From: Salegentibacter_A chungangensis
GTDB taxonomy: Bacteria > Bacteroidota > Bacteroidia > Flavobacteriales > Flavobacteriaceae
Reading direction: 5' to 3'
NCBI RefSeq assembly: GCF_042678405.1
Contig: NZ_JBHTLI010000001.1
Span: forward strand, 372,001-436,000
Length of the DNA stretch: 64,000 nt
Position 1 is the stretch's first letter; every line of letters begins with the position of its first letter. The notes under the pieces were generated by a model. It was not told the origin of the DNA and ran no database searches. It saw nothing but the letters and a program-made list of their open reading frames with translations. The position numbers and the translations under genes were made by a program. Shown piece after piece: positions 25,806 to 34,928 of this stretch.

Positions 25806-26967
25806 TATTCCTTGGAGATTTTCCTTTACGCTTCTTTCGCTTTTTATTTCTTCTCTTGTTCTTTGGTTTATTCGGCTTATCGAACCTGGTAAGACTATCC
25901 TGCCCTACAACATTGTTGAAGTCCGGCTTCTCTTCCTCCATCTGCAACACCACCTCAAACTCTTCAAGACTACCAACATCTTTCTTATTCTTATTGGCAT
26001 CAATGATCTTATTGGCCTGCTCGGCGGTAAGCTTATGCCAGTTCATCCATTCTCCCTCGTAGGCATACCAAAGCAAGCCTTTAAAAATGTCTATTTTCTG
26101 GCAAACAGCCGTTCCTTTTTTGGTGTGGAGTTTAGTATCGGTCTTTGGAAATGCCTTCAGGGCTTCCAGGTAAGTATCCAGTTCATAGTTAAGGCAACAT
26201 TTCAGTTTACCGCACTGTCCCGCAAGTTTCTGTGGATTTAGCGATAGCTGCTGGTATCTTGCAGCCGAGGTACTTACAGACCTGAAGTCGGTAAGCCAGG
26301 TAGAACAGCACAGTTCCCTTCCGCAGGAACCAATTCCACCCAGTCTTGAGGCCTCCTGCCTAAGCCCGATCTGCCGCATTTCAATACGGGTATTGAACTC
26401 CCGGGCAAACTCTTTAATAAGCTGCCTGAAGTCTACACGATCGTCTGCGGTATAGTAAAAAGTGGCTTTAGAGCCGTCTCCCTGAAATTCAACATCGCTG
26501 ATCTTCATGCTAAGATTCAGCCTGATGGCGATTTCACGGGCTCTTTTTTTAATCTTTTCTTCGCGTCCCCGTACTTCTTCCCAGACATCAATGTCCTTTT
26601 GTGAAGCCTTTCGGTATACCTTAAGAACCTCTTCGCTGTCCGGTTTCACTTTTTTCTTCCGCATCTGTACCCTTACCAGTTCTCCGGCAAGGCTTACCAT
26701 ACCCACATCGTGGCCGGGGGAGGCCTCTGTAGCCACCACATCGCCCATACTCAGGCTCAGGTTTTCGGTATTCTTGAAGAAATGTTTTCTTCCATTCTTA
26801 AAGCGGACCTCAACGAAATTACACGGTTCAGTTCCACTGGGGAGAGACATATTTGAAAGCCAATCAAAAACGGTAAGCTTGTTACAGCCGTCCGTTCCAC
26901 AGGTTCCGTTATTTTTACATCCTTTTGGCTGACCGTCTTTCCCGGTCGAGCAAGTGCTGCAAGCCAT
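25798..26967 (-). CDS. RicT/YaaT-like PSP1-domain protein with cysteine-rich N-terminus
   Basis: Starting at the ATG at 26967 (MACSTCSTGKDG) the protein has 389 residues; an upstream ATG at 27000 adds 11 unlikely residues. The N-terminus holds cysteines 3, 6, 17, 23 and 28. The PSP1 domain follows, with the two family cysteine motifs GSCGRELCCSTW and GQCGKLKCCLNYE. The last 40 residues are Lys/Arg-rich. In Bacillus RicT works with RicA and RicF in a [4Fe-4S] complex that tunes RNase Y; a similar role here is inference. First gene of the unit with gldH and PBP1A. Confidence 0.87.
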   Translation of the reverse strand: MACSTCSTGKDGQPKGCKNNGTCGTDGCNKLTVFDWLSNMSLPSGTEPCNFVEVRFKNGRKHFFKNTENLSLSMGDVVATEASPGHDVGMVSLAGELVRVQMRKKKVKPDSEEVLKVYRKASQKDIDVWEEVRGREEKIKKRAREIAIRLNLSMKISDVEFQGDGSKATFYYTADDRVDFRQLIKEFAREFNTRIEMRQIGLRQEASRLGGIGSCGRELCCSTWLTDFRSVSTSAARYQQLSLNPQKLAGQCGKLKCCLNYELDTYLEALKAFPKTDTKLHTKKGTAVCQKIDIFKGLLWYAYEGEWMNWHKLTAEQANKIIDANKNKKDVGSLEEFEVVLQMEEEKPDFNNVVGQDSLTRFDKPNKPKNKRRNKKRKKRKGKSPRNNA

Positions 26968-27086
26968 AAAATTATATATGTTGTAAGCCTCGCAAAACAC
27001 ATTTACGGGCTTTTGGGTTTATAAATTAATTCTAAAAGAGTAAATATACCAATATTAATTGGCACTCCCACTTATAGAACGATTTG

Positions 27087-28118
27087 TTATTGCTTATATT
27101 TTAAAACCTCAGACCTGCCTTTTTTAAATATTTTATTGCTGTTACCCTTACCTTTTCTTAGTGCTTTTTGCTCTTCGTATGGTAATGCCGCAATTTCCTT
27201 GCAATCTGCAGAACAGCAATTATCCATCGCTTTCGCGCATTCTTCACACTGAATAAATAGCAGGTGACAGGCCTCATTGGCGCAATTTACGTGGGTATCA
27301 CAGGGTTTCCCGCACTGGTGACAATGAGAGATCACATCTTCTGAGATCCTTTCACTTCGTCGATGATCAAACACAAAATTCTTACCAATAAACTTGTTGT
27401 CCAATTTGAGGTTATCTACCTGTCGGGCATATTCAATAATTCCGCCTTCCAGCTGGTATACATTCTTGAACCCGCGATGCTTGTAATAGGCACTCGCCTT
27501 CTCACAACGGATCCCTCCCGTACAATACATCACGAGATTCTTATCTTCCTTGTGATCTTTAAGGTCTTCTTCAATAATAGGCAGGGAATCCCTGAAGGTA
27601 TCCACATCCGGAGTGATCGCTCCTTGAAAATGACCGATTTCACTCTCGTAATGGTTTCGCATATCCACCAATACGGTATTAGGGTCATCAAGAAGCTCAT
27701 TGAACTTTTTCGCATCAACGTGCACCCCTTTGTTGGTCACATCAAAAGTGTCATCATTAAGGCCATCGGCAACAATCTTCTTTCTCACTTTCACTTTCAG
27801 TTTAAGGAAAGATTTGAGGTCATGTTCTATGGCGATGTTCAAACGAACGTCTTTTAAGAAGTAGATATTATCTATAAATTCTTTGAATTCAGCAAAGCGT
27901 TTCGCCGGAACCGAAAGCTGTGCGTTTATTCCTTCGTGCGCAACATAAATTCGTCCCAGGACATCCATCTGGTCCCAGGCCACAAAGAGGTGATTTCTGA
28001 ATAACTGAGGGTTGCCTATTTTTGCGTAGGCATAGAAAGAGAGCGTCAACCGGTCTTCTCCGGCTTCTTCTATCATAGCTGCTCTTTCTTTAGCGCTTAA
28101 TTTATTGTACAGTTGCAT
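27087..28118 (-). CDS. trhO: tRNA uridine(34) hydroxylase, rhodanese-like
   Basis: A 343-residue protein of the TrhO (YceA/YbfQ) family, which oxygen-dependently hydroxylates uridine 34 of some tRNAs toward 5-carboxymethoxyuridine. The N-terminal part (HEGINAQLSVP) is followed by a rhodanese domain with Cys199 in MYCTGGIRCEKASAYY. The C-terminal region holds a cysteine-rich, zinc-ribbon-like stretch (CHQCGKPCDTHVNC and further CxxC pairs). Divergent from recA across a 240-nt spacer. Confidence 0.9.
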   Translation of the reverse strand: MQLYNKLSAKERAAMIEEAGEDRLTLSFYAYAKIGNPQLFRNHLFVAWDQMDVLGRIYVAHEGINAQLSVPAKRFAEFKEFIDNIYFLKDVRLNIAIEHDLKSFLKLKVKVRKKIVADGLNDDTFDVTNKGVHVDAKKFNELLDDPNTVLVDMRNHYESEIGHFQGAITPDVDTFRDSLPIIEEDLKDHKEDKNLVMYCTGGIRCEKASAYYKHRGFKNVYQLEGGIIEYARQVDNLKLDNKFIGKNFVFDHRRSERISEDVISHCHQCGKPCDTHVNCANEACHLLFIQCEECAKAMDNCCSADCKEIAALPYEEQKALRKGKGNSNKIFKKGRSEVLKYKQ

Positions 28119-28153
28119 GCTATACCAATTTTAAGGTTAAAGAAATATTCGCG

Positions 28154-28161
28154 CAAAGATA
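28154..28161 (-). promoter_or_regulatory. Putative -7 element of trhO
   Basis: The minus strand reads TATCTTTG, an exact TAnnTTTG match, 35 nt before the trhO ATG. It lies in the 240-nt divergent spacer with recA; no well-placed -33 TTG is evident. Confidence 0.4.
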
Positions 28162-28295
28162 AGTCTTTAAATTCAATGAGTAAAAATTCTGCCAAAAAGC
28201 TTAGCCCTTGGAGTAATATTTCGGCAGCACATTAAATTTAATCTGAAGGGAGCTTAACCTCTTGATAAAAAGCTTTCAATTTGAAAAATATGAGA

Positions 28296-28325
28296 TTGGA
28301 AACTGCAAAAGAAATGCTATTTTAG
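28296..28325 (+). promoter_or_regulatory. Putative recA promoter
   Basis: TTG at 28296-28298, a 19-nt spacer and TATTTTAG at 28318-28325 (one mismatch to TAnnTTTG), 33 nt before the recA ATG. No convincing LexA-type palindrome was seen around it. Confidence 0.5.
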
Positions 28326-28358
28326 CGCAAATTAATCTGACAGTTAACAGAAGAAGAT

Positions 28359-29366
28359 ATGAGTTCCGAAAAAGATGCAAAATTAAAAGCTCTTAAGCTT
28401 ACCCTAGATAAAATGGATAAAACCTACGGGAAAGGTACGGTTATGAAAATGAGCGACCAGGCCGTAGCAGATGTAGATGCCATCTCAACAGGCTCGTTAG
28501 GTCTTGACCTTGCGATGGGAGTAGGCGGTTATCCAAGAGGAAGGGTTATAGAAATATACGGACCTGAATCCTCAGGTAAAACCACCCTTACCCTTCACGC
28601 TATTGCCGAAGCCCAAAAGGCAGGAGGCATTGCCGCGTTTATTGATGCTGAGCACGCTTTTGACAGATTTTACGCTGAAAAGCTTGGAGTAGATATCGAA
28701 AACCTTATCATCTCGCAACCCGATAACGGAGAGCAGGCACTGGAGATCACAGATAACCTTATTCGTTCCGGAGCTATAGATATTATTGTAATCGACTCGG
28801 TTGCCGCACTTACACCAAAAAGTGAGATCGAAGGGGAAATGGGAGACTCTAAAATGGGACTTCACGCCCGTCTAATGTCTCAGGCCCTGAGAAAACTTAC
28901 TTCTTCTATCAGCAAGACCAACTGTACCGTGATCTTTATCAACCAGCTTAGGGAAAAGATCGGGGTTATGTTCGGGAACCCTGAAACCACTACCGGTGGT
29001 AATGCGCTTAAATTCTACGCTTCCTGCAGACTTGATATCAGAAGATCTACCCAGATCAAGGACAGCAACAGCAACGTAATGGGTAATAAGACCCGTGTTA
29101 AAGTCGTGAAGAACAAGGTTGCTCCTCCTTTTAAAACAGCTGAATTCGATATTATGTACGGAGAAGGTGTTTCCAAGATCGGAGAGATCATAGATATTGG
29201 TGTTGATTACGAGATCATCAAGAAAAGCGGTTCCTGGTTCAGTTATGAAGACACCAAACTCGGGCAGGGACGCGATGCCGTAAAAACAATCCTGAAAGAC
29301 AATCCCGACCTGATGGAAGAACTTGAGGTGAAAATCAAGGACGCCATTAAAGTCGCTAAAGAATAA
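28359..29366 (+). CDS. recA: Recombinase RecA
   Basis: A 335-residue DNA strand-exchange ATPase for homologous recombination and the SOS response. Walker A is GPESSGKTTLTLHA, Walker B includes IIVIDSVAALTP, and the L2-region signature ALKFYASCRLDIRR is intact, as is FINQLREKIGVMFG. It lacks the long acidic C-terminal tail of E. coli RecA and ends KIKDAIKVAKE. Single-gene transcription unit with its own terminator at 29372-29405. Confidence 0.98.
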   Translation: MSSEKDAKLKALKLTLDKMDKTYGKGTVMKMSDQAVADVDAISTGSLGLDLAMGVGGYPRGRVIEIYGPESSGKTTLTLHAIAEAQKAGGIAAFIDAEHAFDRFYAEKLGVDIENLIISQPDNGEQALEITDNLIRSGAIDIIVIDSVAALTPKSEIEGEMGDSKMGLHARLMSQALRKLTSSISKTNCTVIFINQLREKIGVMFGNPETTTGGNALKFYASCRLDIRRSTQIKDSNSNVMGNKTRVKVVKNKVAPPFKTAEFDIMYGEGVSKIGEIIDIGVDYEIIKKSGSWFSYEDTKLGQGRDAVKTILKDNPDLMEELEVKIKDAIKVAKE

Positions 29367-29371
29367 CTTCA

Positions 29372-29405
29372 AAAATCCCTTTTTAAAAAAGGGATTTTTT
29401 TTTGC
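29372..29405 (+). terminator. Rho-independent terminator of recA
   Basis: AAAATCCCTTTTT pairs with the following AAAAAAGGGATTTT and runs into nine Ts, 6 nt after the recA stop. Confidence 0.88.
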
Positions 29406-29477
29406 TCCCTACGCAACCATTTTCAATTATCGCATCTAAGAAGTAGAACACAAGTAAAACTTTTAATGCTATTGAAA

Positions 29478-29948
29478 ATGAAAAAGTTAGCCTTATTACT
29501 AATTTTAGCCGTTACGATTATCGGCTGTTCCCTTGGAGATGACGATGGCAGCAGCAACATAGGCTATGAACTGGCTGTGATCAATGACATAGAGGTACCG
29601 GAATACTTCGAAGTAAACGAGACCTATGAGATCGATGTCACCTTCACCTTACCATCGGCCTGTCACAAACAACTCACACCCCGCTCCCTGGACGTTAGAA
29701 AAGGCGGAAGCGGGCCTGAGGAAAGAAGCAATATCTATATTGGAGCTGTTACCAGCTATAATACCAGCCAGGATGTTTGCGTGGAAGAGGACAGCAGTGT
29801 GGTCCTTGAAAGAACGGAATCTTTCAGCTTAAACATTACAGAAAATGAAGAATATACTTTTTATCTTTGGGTAGGTCAAAACACAGCCGGAGAACCCGAA
29901 TGGCGCACCGTTAGCGTTCCGGTAGGGGCGCCTGAAGAAAGCAACTAA
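29478..29948 (+). CDS. Lipoprotein of unknown function
   Basis: A 156-residue protein if read from the ATG at 29478 (MKKLALLLILAV), which gives a textbook signal with lipobox IIGC (Cys17); an ATG at 29466 would add four residues. The mature part has an acidic linker (DDDGSS) and then a beta-rich region, with further cysteines at the ends of two predicted strands (SACHKQ and DVCVEED) that could form a disulfide. Family not recognised. It precedes the ECF sigma factor by 17 nt in the same direction, so it may be part of that envelope-stress unit. Confidence 0.75.
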   Translation: MKKLALLLILAVTIIGCSLGDDDGSSNIGYELAVINDIEVPEYFEVNETYEIDVTFTLPSACHKQLTPRSLDVRKGGSGPEERSNIYIGAVTSYNTSQDVCVEEDSSVVLERTESFSLNITENEEYTFYLWVGQNTAGEPEWRTVSVPVGAPEESN

Positions 29949-29965
29949 TCTAATAAATCTATTTA

Positions 29966-30511
29966 GTGAGTTTAGAGAAACTCATAAAGCAGTGTAAGAA
30001 ACAGGATATCAAAGCACAGGAAGAGCTTTACCGAATGTACTCGGGAAAGCTCTTTGGCCTGTGTTTAAAATATTCCTCAAGTTACCAGCAGGCTGAAGAC
30101 AACCTTCAGGATGGCTTTATGAGCATTTTCGGAAAGATCTCCCAATACAAGAACAAAGGCTCCTTTGAGGGCTGGATGAAGCGGATAATGATCAATACCT
30201 CCCTTCAGAAATACAGAAAGGAACGATTCTTCGAGATCATCAATGAAGACCAGCTTGAAGAAGATAACAAAGTAGAAATAGATACCGACGAGATAACACT
30301 GGACACGCTTTTGGAGCACATCCAGGAATTACCGGTGCGTTACAGGCAGGTTTTCAACCTGTACGTAATGGACGGGTATTCACACAGGGAAATATCTGAA
30401 ATGCTGGACATTTCAACAGGGACCTCAAAATCTAACCTGGCGAGAGCCCGAAATATCCTAAAAGAGAAGATTGAGAAAAGAACAAGTAAAACCTCGGCCC
30501 AATTCTTATGA
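29966..30511 (+). CDS. ECF-type RNA polymerase sigma factor (GTG start)
   Basis: A 181-residue sigma-70 family protein with only regions 2 and 4. Region 2 is seen as AQEELYRMYSGKLFGLCLKY through EDNLQDGFMSIFGKI, and region 4 as LPVRYRQVFNLYVMDGYSHR with the recognition helix SEMLDISTGTSKSNLARAR. The start is GTG at 29966. It overlaps the next gene by 4 nt (ATGA), the usual layout for a sigma factor and its membrane partner. Targets unknown. Confidence 0.92.
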   Translation: MSLEKLIKQCKKQDIKAQEELYRMYSGKLFGLCLKYSSSYQQAEDNLQDGFMSIFGKISQYKNKGSFEGWMKRIMINTSLQKYRKERFFEIINEDQLEEDNKVEIDTDEITLDTLLEHIQELPVRYRQVFNLYVMDGYSHREISEMLDISTGTSKSNLARARNILKEKIEKRTSKTSAQFL

Positions 30512-31962
30512 AGGAGAAAAAAGACATAGACCGGCTCTATCAGGAGAAATTCAAGGATTTTGAAGCCACTCCCAAGGAAGCTGTTTGGGAAAATATAGCC
30601 GCCAAATTGAAAGAGAAGGACAGGAAAAAGCCTTTTATCATTCCTTTATGGTATAAACTTGGAGGCGTTGCAGCCGCCCTGGCCGTCATTGTTGGCGTCG
30701 CTTATTTATTAAGTTCCAACCCGTTCAGCACTACCCCCGAGGTGGTTTTTGAAAATCCTGAGACCGAAACCAATCAAGCGGAAACTAAAAATAATGGCGC
30801 TTCTTCAATTGCTTCAGAGGAAGAAGAACCATCTGCAAAATTTGAAAAAGAAAGAATACCTGAAAAAGAAAACACCCAAAAGACTTCCAGTTCCGACAAA
30901 TCTTCAGCTATTGCAGGTGGGGGGAGTTCCGCATCAGCAACCCCTGCAAAAGGAGCTTCCAGTGATCCGGAGCCTTCGGGGAGACAAAATATTGCAGAAG
31001 CTGAGGAAAACACGGCGGAGACCAGGCAAGCCGAACCGGTTATCGCTGAATCCAGCTCCGGGTTTGCCGGCAATAACCCCAATTCCAGGCCTGGCCAGGA
31101 AATAAAAGCCTCCGGGATCATTGCAGATGTTTCAGAAAATCCAGGAGACTCTTTAAGCACACCGCAGCTGGAAAAGAATGCACTTGCAGAAGCTGAAGAA
31201 AACAAAAAGAAAGAGGAAGAGGAAGAAATTGTAGAAAACAGCAAAGAGCCAAGGTTAAGCATCAGTACTTTTGCCGCCCCGGTATACTACGACAACCTTG
31301 GAAGCGGAAACCCGATTAGTTCTGAATTCGCTGAAAACAGTTCAAAAGGAGATGTCACAGTTGCTTACGGGATCAATGTGGCTTATGCGATTTCAGATAA
31401 GGTGAAAATAAGATCGGGTATCAGCAAAGTTTCAATGAGCTACAATACCAAAGATGTTGCTTTTGGTCCGTCTATGAGTCCGCAGGGAATCTCAAGCATC
31501 GATTACAACAATGGTAATAACCTCGATATTCGAGGTGGGGGGATACAGGCTCCAACCGAAAGCTCCAGTTTCGCAGGATCTTCTTTTGCGATGACCCGCT
31601 TTGAGCCGGGCTCGCTTAACCAGCAATTCGGATATATTGAGGTGCCGGTGGAAATCGAATATAGCCTGATAGATAAAAAGTTCGGACTCAATCTTATTGG
31701 CGGAGGAAGCAGTCTTTTCCTGGATGAGAATACGGTTTATCTGAAACAGAATAACGGAAATACCCAACTGGGAGAATCCAACAACGTAAGGAACTTTAGC
31801 TTCAGCACGAATATTGGAGTTGGCCTGGATTACGATCTGAACGATAAATTCAGACTAAACCTGGAACCTATCTTCAAATACCAGTTAAATCCGTTCAGAG
31901 GCACGCAGAATGTACAACCCTATTATTTTGGGGTATATACCGGCTTTAGTTATAAATTCTAA
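30508..31962 (+). CDS. Putative anti-sigma-like membrane protein fused to an outer-membrane beta-barrel
   Basis: A 484-residue protein translated from an ATGA overlap with the ECF sigma gene. Residues 1-45 are charged and helical, with EATPKEAVWENIAAKLKEKD resembling cytoplasmic anti-sigma starts. One membrane helix covers about 48-68. A low-complexity Glu/Ser/Ala/Pro region runs from about 75 to 245. From about 248 to the end the sequence alternates in the style of a porin-like barrel (DKVKIRSGISKVSMSY, then FGYIEVPVEIEYSL, ending YFGVYTGFSYKF with a terminal Phe). A membrane-spanning sensor of outer-membrane state is an inference. Confidence 0.8.
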   Translation: MKEKKDIDRLYQEKFKDFEATPKEAVWENIAAKLKEKDRKKPFIIPLWYKLGGVAAALAVIVGVAYLLSSNPFSTTPEVVFENPETETNQAETKNNGASSIASEEEEPSAKFEKERIPEKENTQKTSSSDKSSAIAGGGSSASATPAKGASSDPEPSGRQNIAEAEENTAETRQAEPVIAESSSGFAGNNPNSRPGQEIKASGIIADVSENPGDSLSTPQLEKNALAEAEENKKKEEEEEIVENSKEPRLSISTFAAPVYYDNLGSGNPISSEFAENSSKGDVTVAYGINVAYAISDKVKIRSGISKVSMSYNTKDVAFGPSMSPQGISSIDYNNGNNLDIRGGGIQAPTESSSFAGSSFAMTRFEPGSLNQQFGYIEVPVEIEYSLIDKKFGLNLIGGGSSLFLDENTVYLKQNNGNTQLGESNNVRNFSFSTNIGVGLDYDLNDKFRLNLEPIFKYQLNPFRGTQNVQPYYFGVYTGFSYKF

Positions 31963-32702
31963 TTAAAGTCCGGATTCCGGAGCTCTTCAAGGATCACCTC
32001 CCGGGTTCTTTGTTTCAAGGCTCTGCGATCTGTTTGTTGTTTGCCTTTTGTGGATATAAAATCGTGGATTTTCACTCTTAATACCCCCGGAGAACCGCTA
32101 AAGAAATCATAGGAAAAACGTTTTTTGGTGTCGTGAAAGGTTAGCGGGACGATAGGGATCTGGTGATCAATAGCCAGCCTGAATGCCCCATCCTTAAAGG
32201 TATCCAGTATCATATCCAGGTCGTCCGGCACACCGCCTTCGGGAAAGATGCAAATGCTGTTGCCCTGCTTCAGCCTGCGCTGAGCCTCATCTACCACTCC
32301 CCTCCTGCTTTTGTGACAATTCCGGTCTACCAGGATACAGGTACGATGATAGAAAAATCCAAAAACCGGGATCCGGGCCAGTTCTTTTTTACCCACAAAA
32401 ATGAACGGCTGTTTTATAACGCTTAGCATTAACATAATATCCACCATAGAAGTATGGTTGGCAACCAGCATATAGCTTTCGCCTTTTTTCGGGACGCTTT
32501 CAGCTTTAGTTATGGGGTACAGTCCCATCCCAAAAAGAATGAATTTGGCCCATATACGGGCACATACAAAGAACTGGGGATAAAATTTTTCAGAAGAGGT
32601 GAACAAAATTAGAAACGGCAACATAATTAAAATAGGTACGATCATAAGGATATAGAACCAGATCCTCCAGATGGTAACTGCCGCCGTTTTTAAAATTTTC
32701 AT
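31959..32702 (-). CDS. plsC: 1-acyl-sn-glycerol-3-phosphate acyltransferase
   Basis: Read from the ATG at 32702 (MKILKTAAVTIWRIWF), 247 residues; a longer frame to 32822 runs into trpS and is rejected. PlsC-fold inner-membrane enzyme that acylates lysophosphatidic acid in phospholipid synthesis. The catalytic HX4D motif is NHTSMVD, and the FPEGGVPDD motif binds the glycerol phosphate. An N-terminal hydrophobic helix (about residues 10-37) anchors it. It converges on the barrel gene with a 4-nt stop-codon overlap. Confidence 0.9.
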   Translation of the reverse strand: MKILKTAAVTIWRIWFYILMIVPILIMLPFLILFTSSEKFYPQFFVCARIWAKFILFGMGLYPITKAESVPKKGESYMLVANHTSMVDIMLMLSVIKQPFIFVGKKELARIPVFGFFYHRTCILVDRNCHKSRRGVVDEAQRRLKQGNSICIFPEGGVPDDLDMILDTFKDGAFRLAIDHQIPIVPLTFHDTKKRFSYDFFSGSPGVLRVKIHDFISTKGKQQTDRRALKQRTREVILEELRNPDFN

Positions 32703-32749
32703 AGATCCCAAAAGTACTAAATTGAGACGAGTGAATTCTACAAAAAAAG

Positions 32750-32757
32750 TACCTTTG
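32750..32757 (+). promoter_or_regulatory. Putative -7 element of trpS
   Basis: TACCTTTG matches TAnnTTTG exactly, 20 nt before the trpS ATG, in the 75-nt divergent spacer with plsC. The nearest upstream TTG (32722-32724) is 25 nt away, slightly long. Confidence 0.5.
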
Positions 32758-32777
32758 TAAAAAATCAAGAAAAGCCG

Positions 32778-33746
32778 ATGTCTAGAATACTTACGGGGGT
32801 ACAAAGTACAGGAACCCCTCATTTGGGAAATTTACTGGGAGCTATAATGCCCGCAATAAAAATGGCCAATGAGCCTGATAACGAGTCGTTTATTTTTATT
32901 GCCGATATGCACTCGCTCACCCAGATCAAAGATGCCGAAACACTAAGATTAAACACTTACTCGGTTGCCGCTACCTGGCTTGCCTGTGGGCTTGACATAG
33001 AAAGATCTGTATTTTACCGCCAGAGCGATATCCCCCAAACGGCCGAACTTTCCTGGTATTTAAGCTGCTTTTTCCCTTATCAGCGGCTTACTTTGGCCCA
33101 TTCTTTTAAGGATAAATCTGATCGTCTTGAAGACGTGAATGCAGGTCTATTCACTTATCCTATGCTGATGGCGGCCGATATTCTTCTTTATGATGCTGAA
33201 ATCGTACCGGTGGGAAAAGACCAGTTGCAGCACCTCGAAATTACGAGAGATGTAGCATCAAGATTTCATAATAGGATGGGGGAAACCTTTGTGATGCCCG
33301 AAGCCAGGGTACAGAAGAACACGATGTATGTTCCCGGTACCGATGGCGCCAAAATGAGTAAATCCAAGGGCAATACCATCAACCTCTTTCAGTCTGACAA
33401 GAAGCTGAAGAAGCAGATAATGGGTATAGATACCGACAGTACCCCGCTGGAAGAGCCTAAAAACCCTGATACCTGTAATGTCTTTGCTCTCTATAAGCTT
33501 ATAGCGAACGAGGAGCAGGTGGCTGAAATGCGGAAGAATTATGAAGCAGGTGGCTATGGTTACGGTCACGCCAAAAAAGCCCTTCTTGAGCTGCTGATGG
33601 AAAACTTCAAAGAGCCAAGAGAAAAATACAACCACTATATGTCCAATCTTGATGAACTGGACAAAGCCCTGGCCGTTGGAGCCGAAAAAGCATCGGTGAT
33701 CGCTCACGAGGTGATTGCCAGAGTAAGAGCAAAAGTAGGCTATTAG
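32778..33746 (+). CDS. trpS: Tryptophanyl-tRNA synthetase
   Basis: A 322-residue class I aminoacyl-tRNA synthetase charging tRNA(Trp). The HIGH-type motif is TGTPHLGNLLGAI and the KMSKS loop is GAKMSKSKGNTI. Also seen are FIADMHSLTQI and the dimer/specificity region PVGKDQLQHLEITRDVA. Length is normal for the bacterial TrpRS-I form. It is flanked by convergent dprA with a 3-nt overlap of the stop codons. Confidence 0.97.
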   Translation: MSRILTGVQSTGTPHLGNLLGAIMPAIKMANEPDNESFIFIADMHSLTQIKDAETLRLNTYSVAATWLACGLDIERSVFYRQSDIPQTAELSWYLSCFFPYQRLTLAHSFKDKSDRLEDVNAGLFTYPMLMAADILLYDAEIVPVGKDQLQHLEITRDVASRFHNRMGETFVMPEARVQKNTMYVPGTDGAKMSKSKGNTINLFQSDKKLKKQIMGIDTDSTPLEEPKNPDTCNVFALYKLIANEEQVAEMRKNYEAGGYGYGHAKKALLELLMENFKEPREKYNHYMSNLDELDKALAVGAEKASVIAHEVIARVRAKVGY

Positions 33747-34843
33747 GTAGTTTCAAATAATTTACCCGGTAAAGGCCTTATCGCGCCTTTTAGTTCCATA
33801 TTCAAGAGAACACCGGCAGTTTTAAAGGTGGGAAAGTTACAATTTAGGGCAATAGTGTCCAGCTGGGCTTTCCCGCTTTTTTTTAAAAAGTCGTAGATAA
33901 GCTCTTCCTCTTTATCCAGTTCTACAAAAAGTTGTTTTTGCACTGCCTTGGCTTCCGGCTCCAATTGCCAGCCAAGTATATAAATCAGGTCGGCAGCCGA
34001 AGTGAGCAGATGAGCTTTCTGGGACCTGATAAGGTTATTACATCCTGTGTTGTATTTATCTCCCGGCCTCCCGGGCACAGCAAAAACTTCCCGGTTATAG
34101 GAATCGGCGATATCTGCGGTCACCAAAGAACCTCCTTTTTCAGCGCTTTCTATAACGATAGTAGCTTCACTAAGGCCGGCAATGATCCGGTTTCTTTTAA
34201 GGAAATTATTCCTGTCAAAACTGTCACTACTCCAGAAATCGGTTATAAACCCACCGTTCTCTTCAACCGGTCTTACGAATTTTTTATGTGCTTTGGGATA
34301 GATCTGATCCAGGCCGTGAGCCAGGCAGCCTATGGTCTGTAACTGGTTATTAATTGCTGCTTTTTGGGCAGTAATATCAACCCCGTAAGCAAAACCCGAG
34401 ACAATAACCGGGTCCAGCACACTTAGCTCCTCAACGAGCTTCTCACAGAACGCGGTTCCGTGGCTGGTAATATTACGCGTCCCGACAATGCTGATAATCT
34501 TCCGGTCTTTAAGGTCTATATTTCCTCGTTGAAAAATGAGAATCGGCCCGTCAAGGCAATGCTTCAGCTTTTCGGGATAATTGGCCTCCTGAAAATAGAC
34601 AGGCTTTATTTTATTGGTTTCTATGAATCTAAGCTCGGCTTCCGCAGCTTTAAGGTGAACAGGATCAAAGAGTTCCTTCACCCGGGTATTGCCCACCCCT
34701 TCTATCTTCAGCAGGTTTTGTTTCTTTTCCTTAAAGATCGCCTTGGGAGAACCGGTGTGCCTTATCAGCTTTTTAGCCGTACTGTCCCCGAGGTTGGGAA
34801 CGTGCTGAAGGGCCAGCACATAAAGGAGTTCTTCGGTACCCAT
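33743..34843 (-). CDS. dprA: DNA-processing protein DprA
   Basis: Read from the ATG at 34843 (MGTEELLYVLALQHVPNLG), 366 residues; ATGs at 34858 and 34879 are less likely because family proteins begin with this helix. DprA loads RecA on incoming single-stranded DNA during natural transformation. Seen: a helix-hairpin-helix-like start (VPNLGDSTAKKLI), the Rossmann-like domain with ISIVGTRNITSHG and VSGFAYGVDITAQKAAI, GGFITDFW and AVPGRPGD, then a C-terminal winged-helix-like region. The presence of dprA hints at competence. Confidence 0.95.
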   Translation of the reverse strand: MGTEELLYVLALQHVPNLGDSTAKKLIRHTGSPKAIFKEKKQNLLKIEGVGNTRVKELFDPVHLKAAEAELRFIETNKIKPVYFQEANYPEKLKHCLDGPILIFQRGNIDLKDRKIISIVGTRNITSHGTAFCEKLVEELSVLDPVIVSGFAYGVDITAQKAAINNQLQTIGCLAHGLDQIYPKAHKKFVRPVEENGGFITDFWSSDSFDRNNFLKRNRIIAGLSEATIVIESAEKGGSLVTADIADSYNREVFAVPGRPGDKYNTGCNNLIRSQKAHLLTSAADLIYILGWQLEPEAKAVQKQLFVELDKEEELIYDFLKKSGKAQLDTIALNCNFPTFKTAGVLLNMELKGAIRPLPGKLFETT

Positions 34844-34928
34844 AGGAAGGAGTTTCATTAAAAATACAGAAAAAAACATTTGTTAATAAAATTTCTTTGG
34901 GTAACTTTATCAGGCTTCTTAAACCCAT

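Noticed and set aside
28119..28358. 240-nt trhO-recA spacer inspected for a tRNA, small RNA or LexA box
   Set aside because: Apart from the two promoters nothing convincing was seen; no cloverleaf and no clear palindromic operator.
32703..32822. Extended N-terminus of the plsC frame
   Set aside because: The extra 40 residues overlap the trpS promoter and start and do not look like the family; the ATG at 32702 begins the usual hydrophobic helix.
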